Assembly (NCBI GenBank): GCA_963802795.1 | Contig: CAWDJV010000003.1 | Location: forward strand, 1 to 64,000 | Length of the DNA: 64,000 bases | Direction: 5' to 3' | From: JAIBJN01 sp963802795 | Lineage (GTDB): Bacteria > Actinomycetota > Thermoleophilia > Gaiellales > Gaiellaceae | In this document: positions 10,246-18,094 of the stretch, piece after piece | How positions within the stretch are numbered: position 1 is the first letter of the stretch | How the letters are laid out: every line of letters begins with the position of its first letter | Made by a program: the position numbers and the translations under genes | Notes under the pieces: model-generated | Seen by the model: the letters and a program-made list of their open reading frames with translations, nothing else | Databases searched by the model: none | Told to the model about the DNA's origin: nothing

Positions 10246-10274
10246 TGTCTGCCTCCTTTGCAGTGCCGCGAGCG

Positions 10275-10304
10275 GCCGGCCGCCCCCTCCCGAGGGCGGC
10301 CGGC
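10275..10304 (-). terminator. Strong GC hairpin downstream of the CMD-like gene
   Basis: An 11-bp perfect stem (GCCGGCCGCCC with its complement at 10294-10304) and an 8-base loop lie just after the stop at 10320. There is no U tract. It separates the CMD-like gene from the lipoprotein gene. Confidence 0.65.
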
Positions 10305-10319
10305 AACGCGGAGCGGTTA

Positions 10320-10670
10320 CTAGTCGTTGAGGTTGGCCTCGTCCAGGTCAGCTTCGTCCTCGAGCTCGGCGACCTCGATCTCGAGCGCGATCGCCTTGAC
10401 GATGTTGCCCGTCGCGGACGCGACTCGTGCCGTGCCGACGATCGGAGCGATCGCGGCAAAGACGCCGCGGACCTGCTCGGGGTCGACGCCGGCCGCCCCT
10501 GCCGCCCGCAGGTTCAGCGCATACGAGACCGGTGGGGCATCGACCGCGGCGAGCGCGGCGATGCGGACGAGCATGAGCGTCTCCGGGTCGAGACCCGAAG
10601 CCTCGATCGAGTCCGCGGTCATGCTTGCGAGCAGGTCGAGGACCGGGGTGTCGGTGGTCGAGTCAGCCAT
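10320..10670 (-). CDS. Carboxymuconolactone-decarboxylase-like protein without CxxC
   Basis: The ATG at 10670 follows AAAGGAGAG. The 116-aa all-alpha protein has the CMD/AhpD-like pattern: LDPETLMLVRIAALAAVDAP, then LNLRAAGAAGVDPEQVRGVF, then GTARVASATGNIVKAIALE. Members with a CxxC act as AhpD-like disulfide reductases. This one contains no cysteine, so a redox role is unlikely; it may be structural, or a decarboxylase-type relative. A close paralogue is at 14795-15133. The acidic tail (EVAELEDEADLDEANLND) is unusual. It lies just downstream of the DUF1254 gene on the same strand, 59 bp away. Confidence 0.8.
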   Translation of the reverse strand: MADSTTDTPVLDLLASMTADSIEASGLDPETLMLVRIAALAAVDAPPVSYALNLRAAGAAGVDPEQVRGVFAAIAPIVGTARVASATGNIVKAIALEIEVAELEDEADLDEANLND

Positions 10671-10728
10671 GGTGCTCTCCTTTCGTTCGATGTTCGTTGC
10701 CACAACGGGGGGTCGGTCGCAGAGTTGT

Positions 10729-12283
10729 CTAGGTCACGAGCTCGATCTCGCTCGGACGCCAGCTCTTGTCGAAGAACGACTGGAGCGGGCTGTAGAGGCG
10801 CAGGATCGGGAACCAGCCCTTGCCCTCGACTCGTCTGGATCCAGTTGCCCTCCGGCGTGTCATCTGGCCTGTCCGGGCCGAACGTGACGGTCGTCGAGCC
10901 GTCAGCGTTCGCGATCGCCGCCGGTGTGGGGTAGGACTGGCTTCCGGCGCGCGGGAAGCGCTGCGGTGTCTGGAGCATCGAGCGCGTCTCGTTGTCGTAC
11001 AGGGTGAGCGACCAGAACCGGGCTGCCGGGATGTCCGGCGGCAGCGTCACCCGGTAGGTCTGCCCGCCGTCGAGGCGGTTACCGTCGGCGTCCTTGACGG
11101 TCATGAGGTACTGCGACCCGATCCCGGTAAGCCGCATGCACATCGCGGGGCTGACCCCGGTGGCCGCGTACAGGAACGCTGTCCTGGAGTGTTGCTTCCG
11201 GACGCCGGTCGTGGGGAACGGCTTGATGCCTTCTTTCGTGACGAGCGGCGGCGGCGTCTCGAACGTGTAGCCGCCGACCCACAGCGGGTTGAACCACCCC
11301 GAGCCGTCGTAGTACGTGAACCCTTCCGATGCTCGCGGGTCGAAGTACAGCGCCCGCGAGGTCGCATTGCCGACGGCAGCGGCGTCCTCGAGGGTGCCGC
11401 CGCATCCGCTCGTCCGGCTCGAACGGCTCGCCCTTGACGATCCCGATCGCGGCGAGCTGCCCCATCAGCTCGGCGTTCGTGCTGCCGGCGGGCTCGTCCT
11501 GCACCACCTCGTTCATCAGCTCGAAGAAGCCGAAGTCGGTCGGCGGCACCGTGTTGAACGACTTGCCGCTCCCCTCCACGAACACCGTCTCGGGGATCGC
11601 AGCCGGTGGAGCGGGCGCACCGTGGCCGCCTTCGAGCAGCGTCGCGACGCTGGTTCCGGGACCGCCCTGCGCGTAGGGGTAGACCTTCATCGTGCTCTTG
11701 ATCGTTGCGACGGTCGGGGCCGGGTCGTCGTCCGATCAGGAACGAGCCGCCCGAGCAGGAGCGCCCTCGACGTGCGCGAGTGCCCGACGTGGTAGCCGCT
11801 GTCCGGCAGCGGGCCGTCGTAGCCGGGCGGGACGAGCAGGAAGCGGCCGCCTTCGCCGCGATCCGGGCCCGACAGGCCGAAGTCGATGATCCACCCCCAC
11901 CACATGTCGTCGATCACCCCGAGCGCCTGCGGCGGCGTCTCGACGACCATCGGCCCCGACGTGAGATCGATGATGCCGAGGAAGTAGACCGTGTCGGCGT
12001 TCGCAGTCAGGAACACGGACTCCGACCCCATCAGCTCCGAGAAGATGAGGATCGCGTTGTCGTCTACGCCTGCCTCGTGGAAGCCTTTGCGGATCGCGTA
12101 CGTTGACGCTCCCGCAAAGCCGTCGAGATACACGTTGAGGCCGTGCACGAAGTCGAGGTGGTCGTACACCTTCTCGACAGCCTCGCCGGTCGGCACGCCG
12201 TCGACGAACTCGAGCGTCCCGAGCCGGCTCTCAAGCCGGTCAGGTGCCGAGATGGAGCTAAGTGTCTCGCTGGAAACTGTCAT
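10729..12283 (-). pseudogene. DUF1254/DUF1214 domain protein, three frameshifts
   Basis: The ATG at 12283 follows AGAGGTGA. The N-terminal half (VYDHLDFVHGLNVYLDGFAG ... ANADTVYFLGIIDLTSGPMV ... GGRFLLVPPGYDG) is DUF1254. The C-terminal half (DGGQTYRVTLPPDIPAARFW ... TLYDNETRSMLQT) is DUF1214, ending in WFPILRLYSPLQSFFDKSW. Frames must change near 11740, 11395 and 10828 to read through; the sum gives about 515 aa, normal for the family. These proteins are widespread, often exported, and of unknown biochemical role. It is divergent from the MalT-like regulator at 12488, with a palindrome in the shared promoter, so the regulator may control it. Confidence 0.8.
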
Positions 12284-12386
12284 ACCGGTCACCTCTCTTC
12301 GTGCGTCTGCGCGCGACGTCGGGGCCGAGCGCGATCTGTCTACGTCAGCTTGCGCGTCGAGTATGGGCCTGGGGGCCACCCTGCCT

Positions 12387-12406
12387 CCTCATACCGATCG
12401 CATGAA
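12387..12406 (+). promoter_or_regulatory. Candidate operator: CATACCGATCGCATG palindrome
   Basis: The 20-mer CCTCATACCGATCGCATGAA lies in the 204-bp space between the divergent DUF1254 and MalT-like genes. Its reverse complement recurs with one mismatch at 15143-15162. Both copies have dyad symmetry around CGATCG, flanked by CAT and ATG. This is the form expected of a dimeric repressor or activator site. Confidence 0.5.
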
Positions 12407-12487
12407 ATTTGAGCCCGTCCGAGACCAACGTGCGCTGTGCGTTGCGGAATCGTCAGACTCGGCCTCGATCCGTAGCATTCGCGTGCA

Positions 12488-14758
12488 ATGACCGTTACGA
12501 GCACACCGTTCGATCTTGCGGAGGCCAAGCTCGCTGCACCCTTGCCCCGGCCCGGCACCGTGGCGAAGGAAGCGGTGATCGCACAGCTGAGCGGGGGGAA
12601 TGTGCCCCTGGCGACCGTAGTGGCGCCCGTCGGGTACGGAAAGACGACGCTTCTCGCCCGCTGGGCCGAGACTGATCCCCGCCCGTTCGCGTGGGTCGCG
12701 CTCGACGGACGAGACGACGACCCCGTCGTGCTTCTGCGCTACATCGCCGCGGCGATTCACCGAGTCGAGCCGGTCCGTCCCGAGGTGTTCGACGCGTTGT
12801 CGGGCCCAGGGGCATCCGCCTGGGCGACGCGCGTCTCGCGTGTCGGGGGCGCACTGGCTGCACGCGAGCGTCCGCTCGTACTCGCGTTCGACGACCTGCA
12901 CGCTGTTTCCAATCCGTCCTGTCTGGATGCCCTCGGGGAGCTCTCCCAGTACGTCCCAGCGGGCTCGCAGATCGCGATTACGAGCAGGCAAGAGCCGCCC
13001 CTGCCTCTCGGCCGCTGGCGAGCGCAAGGCTCGGTGACCGAAATCGGCCTCGCAGACCTCCGGCTGGACGAGCAGGAGGCGAGGCTGCTCCTCGAGGCCG
13101 CGGGAGTCGAGCTCGACGACGGCGAGCTCTCCGAGCTGACCGAGCGCACGGAGGGCTGGCCGGCCGGCCTGTACCTGGCAGCGCTGTCGATGCGGGCCGG
13201 CGCGGCAAGCTCGGTGAGCGCCGACGGGTTTACCGGCGGCGACCGCTTCGTGTCCGAATACTTCCACGACGAGCTTCTGTCCCGGCTGCCAGAAGCCGAG
13301 GCGAAGTTCCTCAAGCACACGTCGATCCTGGAGCGCATGTGCGGTGCTCTCTGCGACGCCGTGCTCGAGACGACGGGGTCAGCGCGGACGCTCGAGGCGC
13401 TCGCAAAAGGAAACGGCTTTGTCGTGGCTCTCGACCGGCATGGCGAGTGGTACCGCTACCACCACCTCTTCGGCGAGCTGCTGAGGAACGACCTCGACCG
13501 GACCGAGCCGGAGGTGGTACCCGAGCTCAACGGGCGTGCGATGGCTTGGTGCACCGCGAACGACCTGCCCGAGGAGGCGATCGGCTACGGGCAAGCGGCG
13601 GGCGAGACGGACGCCGTCGCCAGCTTGATTGACGCCCTCAGTCCCCCGCTCTACTACGACGGACGCCTGCAGACGTTGGAGGAGTGGCTCGGGTGGTTCG
13701 GCGACGACCAGCTCGGGCAGTACCCCACGCTCGCCGTCTATGGAGCCTGGTGGCGTGCGCTGACGGGGCGAGCCGAGGAGGCTGAGCGCTGGCTCGCCCT
13801 CGCCGACGGGGCAGCCTCGAGGAGCCCGTTCTCGGACGGCAGCGCCACGATCGAGCCGTGGGTCGCCACGCTGCGCGCGCACATGATGCCGAACGGTGTC
13901 GAGCAGGCGCTCGCCGACGCCGACTTGGCGCTGGATCAACTCGCGCCGGAAAGTTTTTGGGTCCCTACCGCACTCCTCGCCCGAGGAGTTGCGCACGCTC
14001 TGCTCGGCACGACCGACCGCGCAGTGGTGGACCTCTCTGCAACCATCGAGCGGGGGTTGGCCACGGGCAGCGTGGAAGAGGTCTATTTGGCGCACGCGCA
14101 ACTCGCGCTCCTCGCGGCCAAGGAAGGGGCGTGGGGCGAGGCAGGGCAACGCGCTCGGGCGGCAGAAGCGCTCGTCGAAGAATCGGGCCTCGGCGACTAC
14201 TCGACGAGCGCGGTGGTGCACGTCGCGACTGCGCGTGTCGCGCTCCACGAGGCACGGCCCGAGGATGCTCACGCGGCGCTGGCACGTGCTCACCGCATGC
14301 GCCCAATGCTCAACCACAGCATTCCATGGGAAACCGTTGGAGTCGGGATAGAGCTCACGCGCGTCCACCTCGCACTCGGCGAAGTAGCCGCCGCCCGCAC
14401 AATTCTTGGAGAAACCGAGGACGTGCTCGAGATCCGCCCCGACATGGGCTCGCTCGTCGAGGACGCGAGAGACCTTCGCGACCGTCTCGCAGCGACCTCC
14501 GGCTCGGCGGGTGCCTGGGCGATGAGCCTCACGGGCGCCGAGCTCCGGCTGCTTCCCTATCTTTCCACGCACCTCACGGTTCCAGAGATCGCGACCAGGC
14601 TGTTCATCTCGCGCAACACCGTCAAGACCGAGGCGGTCTCGATCTACCGCAAGCTCAACGCCTCGTCGCGCAGCGAGGCGATCGAACGTGCCGTCGAAGT
14701 CGGGCTTCTGGAAAGCCCGTTCTACTCGTCGCCGAAAAATCTCACCCAGGAAGGATGA
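12488..14758 (+). CDS. MalT-like LuxR-family ATP-dependent transcriptional regulator
   Basis: The 756-aa protein has an N-terminal STAND/NB-ARC-type ATPase with Walker A APVGYGKTTLL (about residues 46-56) and Walker B LVLAFDDLHAV (about 131-141). A winged-helix region and a long helical TPR-like sensor region (about 330-660) follow, then a C-terminal LuxR helix-turn-helix (LTVPEIATRLFISRNTVKTE, about 695-715). This is the layout of MalT, which binds ATP and an inducer before activating promoters. The inducer is unknown. The ATG at 12488 has no obvious ribosome-binding site, so the mRNA may be leaderless. A CMD-like gene and an AI-2E permease follow on the same strand. No frameshift is present. 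Confidence 0.92.
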   Translation: MTVTSTPFDLAEAKLAAPLPRPGTVAKEAVIAQLSGGNVPLATVVAPVGYGKTTLLARWAETDPRPFAWVALDGRDDDPVVLLRYIAAAIHRVEPVRPEVFDALSGPGASAWATRVSRVGGALAARERPLVLAFDDLHAVSNPSCLDALGELSQYVPAGSQIAITSRQEPPLPLGRWRAQGSVTEIGLADLRLDEQEARLLLEAAGVELDDGELSELTERTEGWPAGLYLAALSMRAGAASSVSADGFTGGDRFVSEYFHDELLSRLPEAEAKFLKHTSILERMCGALCDAVLETTGSARTLEALAKGNGFVVALDRHGEWYRYHHLFGELLRNDLDRTEPEVVPELNGRAMAWCTANDLPEEAIGYGQAAGETDAVASLIDALSPPLYYDGRLQTLEEWLGWFGDDQLGQYPTLAVYGAWWRALTGRAEEAERWLALADGAASRSPFSDGSATIEPWVATLRAHMMPNGVEQALADADLALDQLAPESFWVPTALLARGVAHALLGTTDRAVVDLSATIERGLATGSVEEVYLAHAQLALLAAKEGAWGEAGQRARAAEALVEESGLGDYSTSAVVHVATARVALHEARPEDAHAALARAHRMRPMLNHSIPWETVGVGIELTRVHLALGEVAAARTILGETEDVLEIRPDMGSLVEDARDLRDRLAATSGSAGAWAMSLTGAELRLLPYLSTHLTVPEIATRLFISRNTVKTEAVSIYRKLNASSRSEAIERAVEVGLLESPFYSSPKNLTQEG

Positions 14759-14794
14759 CGCGCGCGGAGGCCGCAGCATGTCCCATATGAGCCG

Positions 14795-15133
14795 GTGGAA
14801 TACAAAGAGCACCTCCGTCGGCTCGCAGTGCACGACAACACACTCGTCGAGTCGCTGACGGCCCAGAGCAAGCCGACTGAGTCAGCTCTGGACGAGAGGA
14901 CGCTGGCCCTCGTGCGCGTCGCCGCGACCATCTCCCTCGAGGCGGCGGCCGCCTCGGTGCAGCACGCCGTCGCGCTCGCCCTCGCAGTCGGGGCGACGAA
15001 GGAGGAGATCGTCGCCACCCTCGAGGCGGTGACGCCGGTGACGGGGACCTCGCGAGTCGTCTCGTCCGCTCCGAAGATCGCGCTCGCGCTCGGCTACGAC
15101 GTCGAGGAAGCGCTCGAGGAGCTCGACCCGTGA
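14795..15133 (+). CDS. Carboxymuconolactone-decarboxylase-like protein (second copy)
   Basis: The 112-aa protein is a paralogue of 10320-10670: DERTLALVRVAATISLEAAA, then HAVALALAVGATKEEIVATL, then GTSRVVSSAPKIALALGYDV. It has no cysteine, so it lacks the AhpD CxxC. The GTG at 14795 is the best in-frame start, but no ribosome-binding site precedes it; nearby ATGs at 14778 and 14787 are out of frame. It lies 36 bp after the MalT-like regulator, probably in the same transcript. Having one CMD-like gene on each side of the regulator suggests both belong to one regulon. Confidence 0.78.
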   Translation: MEYKEHLRRLAVHDNTLVESLTAQSKPTESALDERTLALVRVAATISLEAAAASVQHAVALALAVGATKEEIVATLEAVTPVTGTSRVVSSAPKIALALGYDVEEALEELDP

Positions 15134-15142
15134 CGCGGCGAA

Positions 15143-15162
15143 TTCATCCGATCGGTATGAGG
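15143..15162 (-). promoter_or_regulatory. Candidate operator, second copy of the CGATCG palindrome
   Basis: The reverse strand reads CCTCATACCGATCGGATGAA, 19 of 20 bases identical to 12387-12406. It sits between the CMD-like stop and the AI-2E permease start, where a promoter or operator for the permease would lie. Confidence 0.5.
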
Positions 15163-15198
15163 AAGGACGGCGCACCCGTGTCCAGTGTTCCTGAGGCG

Positions 15199-16284
15199 AT
15201 GAGTACAGGTGAGTCGCGGCGCGTTGAACTGATCCTGCCGATGCGCACGGTGCTGTTGGTCGCTGCGACGCTGGGAGTGCTGGCGGCGTTCGTGGCGATC
15301 GGCGACACCTTCCTGATCGTGTTCGTCGGGATCTTCCTGGCGCTCGTATTCGAGTTCCCCCTGCGGTACCTGATGTCGAAGACGAAGATGTCGCGCGGGG
15401 CAGCGGCGGCGGTGGTGGTGCTCGGCACGTTCGCGTTGATCTTGCTGGTCGGACTGCTGTTCCTGGTGCCGCTCGTCGGCTCGGTTCGGGATTTCCTCCA
15501 GGATCTTCCGGCGACGGTCGAGAAGCTGCGCGCTTCCGAAGAGCTCTCGTGGCTGGGCGACAGCGGGGCAGCCGAGAACGTGCAGTCCGGCGCCGAAAAG
15601 GTGTCGGCGTCTGTGCCGGATGCGATCGCAGGCGTCGTCGGCATCGCCGGCGACTTCTTCTCCGGCTTCCTCGTTACCTTCACGATCATCTTCATCTGCA
15701 TGTTCCTGCTCAGCGACATCGCGAACTTGAAGCGGGCGTTGGGGAGCGTGCTGATGCCGGGCGAGGACGAGCGCTGGCTGGGCGTCTGGGAGCGCGTGAC
15801 GACCGTGATTTCGCGCTGGGCGATCGGCGTCGTCGTGATCGCCGTGATCGCCGGGACCGTGCAGGGGCTCACGGCCTGGCTGCTCGGGTCGAGCTATGCG
15901 CTCGGGCTGGCCGTCATCGCAGGGCTGCTCGACATGATCCCGAACATCGGCGCCATCCTCGCCGGGTTCATCCTCGTGCCGGTGCTCTGGGCCGAGGAAG
16001 GGATCACCGCGGCGATCATCATGCTCGTCGTGCTGCTCGTCTACCAGCAGGTCGAGAACAACGTGGTGACGCCGAAAATCCAGGGCGTCGCCGTCAACCT
16101 CTCGGCGTTCTTCATCATCGTCGCCGTCACCCTCTTCGGTGCGCTCCTGGGGGTTCTCGGCGCGCTCACAGCAGTTCCGCTCGCGGCGGTCATCCAGATC
16201 TTCGTGCAGGAGCTGACGAAAGCCCGCCGAGAGAAGGTCGCCGAGGCTCACGCGGCGCTGGAAGCTACCGCTAAGCCTGCATAA
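15199..16284 (+). CDS. AI-2E family transporter (PerM/TqsA-like permease)
   Basis: The 361-aa protein has about eight membrane helices in the PF01594 pattern: an N-terminal pair (VLLVAATLGVLAAFVAIGDT, FLIVFVGIFLALVFEF), a soluble insert (about residues 90-145), and the conserved C-terminal region LAVIAGLLDMIPNIGAILAG ... QQVENNVVTPKIQG. Members include autoinducer-2 exporters, and also Na+/H+ antiporters and general efflux proteins, so the substrate is open. I chose the ATG at 15199 with GAGG just before it. Upstream in-frame codons would translate the palindrome at 15143-15162, which argues against them. Confidence 0.88.
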   Translation: MSTGESRRVELILPMRTVLLVAATLGVLAAFVAIGDTFLIVFVGIFLALVFEFPLRYLMSKTKMSRGAAAAVVVLGTFALILLVGLLFLVPLVGSVRDFLQDLPATVEKLRASEELSWLGDSGAAENVQSGAEKVSASVPDAIAGVVGIAGDFFSGFLVTFTIIFICMFLLSDIANLKRALGSVLMPGEDERWLGVWERVTTVISRWAIGVVVIAVIAGTVQGLTAWLLGSSYALGLAVIAGLLDMIPNIGAILAGFILVPVLWAEEGITAAIIMLVVLLVYQQVENNVVTPKIQGVAVNLSAFFIIVAVTLFGALLGVLGALTAVPLAAVIQIFVQELTKARREKVAEAHAALEATAKPA

Positions 16285-16315
16285 CCGGCTCCGCGCTCGA
16301 GCACGGGCCGAGGCT

Positions 16316-16510
16316 TCAGTAGGGGTCGTCCGCCTCCCCGCCGCACTCCACGTCGATCGCCTCAGCCACCTCCTTGAGCACGATCCCGACCACCGCCATC
16401 GCCTGGCAGGCGACGAAGTGCTCCTCGTCCAAAGGGGCACGCTCGGCGTGCCACTCAGCCAGCAGCTCGTACTCGCTCGACTTCATCCTCAGAAGCTCGC
16501 CGAGACTCAT
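16316..16510 (-). CDS. Small hypothetical protein (64 aa) in a duplicated unit
   Basis: The protein MSLGELLRMKSSEYELLAEW ... ends in ECGGEADDPY. Its ATG overlaps the stop (CGATGA) of an upstream reading frame that ends NPHLRAVLERLKERDRERRR. That upstream frame has no start because the tRNA 3' end at 16632-16665 interrupts it. A second, truncated copy of the same arrangement is at about 17405-17520. The translational overlap suggests these were once two real genes, the first now truncated. Function unknown. Confidence 0.45.
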   Translation of the reverse strand: MSLGELLRMKSSEYELLAEWHAERAPLDEEHFVACQAMAVVGIVLKEVAEAIDVECGGEADDPY

Positions 16511-16666
16511 CGGCGGCGCTCCCGATCTCGCTCCTTCAACCGCTCGAGCACCGCCCGCAGATGCGGGTTCGGCTCGCTACCGGGGCGATCTGGCCCCTGC
16601 TACCGGAGTCCGGCTTGCCTACTGCGTTCTCCGGTAGCACGGGTTCGAATCCCGTATGCGCCTCTA
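16464..16666 (+). repeat. About 200-bp direct repeat, copy 1
   Basis: Pairs with 17432-17636 at high identity (roughly 88 percent by eye). Each copy holds, on the minus strand, the start of an MSLGELLR...KSSEYELLAE reading frame and the tail NPHLRAVLERLKERDR. On the plus strand it holds a hairpin (CTACCGGAG with CTCCGGTAG) and a tRNA 3' end. The homology stops at the end of the tRNA fragment, as expected at an integration point. Confidence 0.65.
16632..16665 (+). pseudogene. tRNA 3'-end fragment (T arm and acceptor strand)
   Basis: The sequence contains a perfect T arm (ACGGG, TTCGAAT, CCCGT) followed by an acceptor-like strand ATGCGCC and TCT. The matching 5' acceptor strand (GGCGCAT type), D arm and anticodon arm are not found upstream, so this is not a functional tRNA. 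The 3' 23 bases recur exactly at 17613-17635 and 42680-42702. Confidence 0.6.
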
Positions 16667-16835
16667 GATCCCTGCTAAGCAGCGGTTTCAGTTGTCGTCA
16701 TTGATTACGGTAGCGCGAGTTAAGCAGTCGCGTGCCGTCAACGCTTCCGGATGTAACCCGCTGCGGTCGTCCACCGAAGTCCATCGGGACCCAGAGAAGT
16801 CCACTGCTCGAGACGCAGTGGACGCGCCGGGCGAG

Positions 16836-17153
16836 CTAGCGGTTCTCGGCATCCTCCGCCTCTTCGCCACTTTCGACGATGTCACCCTCCGTGAAGAGAA
16901 TCGTCTGGAGGGCGATGCGCCACTTCGGCGTGCGCCGCAGGAGGAACTCGAGGTCCATCCCGAAGTGCTTGAACTCCTCGCCCTGCGCGTTCTCCATGAT
17001 CGCCCTCGCCTGCGAGTCTGGTTCGAGCGCTATGCGCTGCTGATACCAGCCGATCGCCTCCGCCTCTTCGGTCATCGACGTGATCATGCGGGCGAACGTC
17101 CGCACCTCGGCGCTGAGCTCGTCCGCCGGTTCGTGGTACTGCTCGAAACCCAT
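16836..17153 (-). CDS. Encapsulated-ferritin-like protein (EncFtn homologue)
   Basis: The ATG at 17153 follows a perfect AGGAGG. The 105-aa protein matches the EncFtn pattern: EQYHEPADELSAEVRTFARM, then the first iron ligands in TEEAEAIGWYQQR, then GEEFKHFGMDLEFL with the conserved Glu and His, then LQTILFTEGDI. EncFtn forms an annular decamer with ferroxidase sites at subunit interfaces and works inside an encapsulin shell. The tail ends EEAEDAENR and lacks the usual LxVGSLxR-type cargo peptide, and no encapsulin gene lies next to it. It may be an orphan, be recruited differently, or have lost its C-terminus. Both sides are decayed DNA. Confidence 0.82.
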   Translation of the reverse strand: MGFEQYHEPADELSAEVRTFARMITSMTEEAEAIGWYQQRIALEPDSQARAIMENAQGEEFKHFGMDLEFLLRRTPKWRIALQTILFTEGDIVESGEEAEDAENR

Positions 17154-17280
17154 TTCGCCTCCTGCTCGATTGCCCCGAACAACCTCGGTGGTTCGGTTTG
17201 TCTCGATTCTGCCGCAACAAAAGCACCGAAGACACTCGAGGCCGCCGTGAAGAACGGCCCCGCGCCAGGGTTAGAACATC

Positions 17281-17406
17281 TCCACCATCGGTCTGCTCAG
17301 CGGCGGCTACGGCGAAGACGAGCTCACCGGCGCGGGAGCGTTCCGTGTTTACCGCGACGCAAAGGAGCTCCGCGACCCGCTGGACGAGCTCGGCTTCATG
17401 CAGTAG
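17281..17406 (+). pseudogene. C-terminal remnant of a HAD-superfamily phosphatase
   Basis: The plus-strand frame reads TIGLLSGGYGEDELTGAGAF then RVYRDAKELRDPLDELGF and a stop. GLLSGG.GEDEL..AGA.RVY.D...L...LDEL is the typical end of phosphoglycolate-phosphatase-like HAD hydrolases. Nothing upstream encodes the catalytic DxD motif, so only about 40 C-terminal residues survive. Confidence 0.6.
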
Positions 17407-17431
17407 ACGTCGCTCAGATTGCTCGGCTAGG

Positions 17432-17636
17432 AGCTCGTACTCGCTCGACTTCGTCCTCAGAAGCTCGCCGAGACTCATCGCTGATGCTTCCGATCCCGCT
17501 CCTTGAGGCGCTCGAGCACCGCTCGCAGGTGCGGGTTGAGCTCGCTACCGGGAGCGATCTGGCCCCTGCTACCGGAGTCCGGCTTGCCTACTAGCGTTCG
17601 GCGGTAGCACGGGTTCGAATCCCGTATGCGCCTCTA
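17432..17636 (+). repeat. About 200-bp direct repeat, copy 2
   Basis: Matches 16464-16666. The minus-strand frame MSLGELLRTKSSEYELLAEQ begins at 17478 but loses similarity to copy 1 after about 20 codons, so this copy is truncated. The hairpin before the tRNA end is kept in weaker form (CTACCG with CGGTAG). Confidence 0.65.
17602..17635 (+). pseudogene. tRNA 3'-end fragment, second copy
   Basis: Same T arm and acceptor-like 3' strand as 16632-16665. No 5' half is present. On the minus strand this translates as the artefactual string RGAYGIRTRA, so minus-strand frames here should not be called genes. Confidence 0.6.
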
Positions 17637-17647
17637 CTGCATTCGGC

Positions 17648-17683
17648 TGTAACACGAAGCCGCCTACGCTCCCCCACGAAAGG
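17648..17683 (+). repeat. Short dispersed repeat (TGTAACACGAAGC family)
   Basis: Closest match to 3978-4013, with the order TGTAACACGAAGC, CGCCTACGCTCCC, ACGAAAGGTC. It follows the tRNA fragment directly, an association also seen near 16749 and 34171. Confidence 0.5.
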
Positions 17684-17905
17684 TCGCGCACACGCTCCAT
17701 GGTGAGCTGCTTCTTGCGCCGTCGCGGAGTTGCTCAGCGGCGCGCCAGCCGATGGCGCATTCTCGCTCCTCAAGGAGCACTCGCCAGGCGGCGATGCCGC
17801 GGGTGAGCACGTAGGCGTCCGGGTCCTTCGCGGAGCCGAGGCGCTTCGGATCGACGACGAAGAGGGCCGGGCTCTTGGTCGCGCGAGCGGCTTGAGGTGG
17901 TCGCC
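17664..17905 (-). pseudogene. Unidentified gene tail, possibly primase/Toprim-like
   Basis: An open minus-strand frame with coding-like composition reads ATKSPALFVVDPKRLGSAKD, then PDAYVLTRGIAAWRVLLEER, then ECAIGWRAAEQLRDG, and stops at 17664. It has no credible start. The KDPDAYV...GI.AW..LL arrangement loosely recalls the Toprim-adjacent part of phage or plasmid primases, but this is a guess. Treat it as a gene remnant of unknown identity. Confidence 0.3.
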
Positions 17906-18094
17906 CCGCTCTCCCACTGTCTCACCTCATTCGGTCTCTCCCTACAGGATTGGTACGGCAGAGCGATGGACCGACTAGAGGGGGCACCTTCTACGGCCAC
18001 GTTGGACGGTACTGCAGGGCCGTCCGCGTTGATCACGCCTTCGCGTTCGTCCGAGACTCGACCGATCGAACATCCGGCGGGCTCGCTGTGGTCG

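Noticed and set aside
16501..16560. C-terminus of a tyrosine recombinase (NPHLRAVLERLKERDR)
   Set aside because: The position next to a tRNA end is suggestive, but the catalytic RHRY residues are absent and the tail alone is not diagnostic.
16590..16665. Complete tRNA gene
   Set aside because: Only the T arm and 3' acceptor strand are present; no matching 5' acceptor strand, D arm or anticodon arm can be folded.
17591..17917. Minus-strand ORF ending in RGAYGIRTRATAER
   Set aside because: This ending is the known artefact of translating a tRNA 3' end backwards; no other support.
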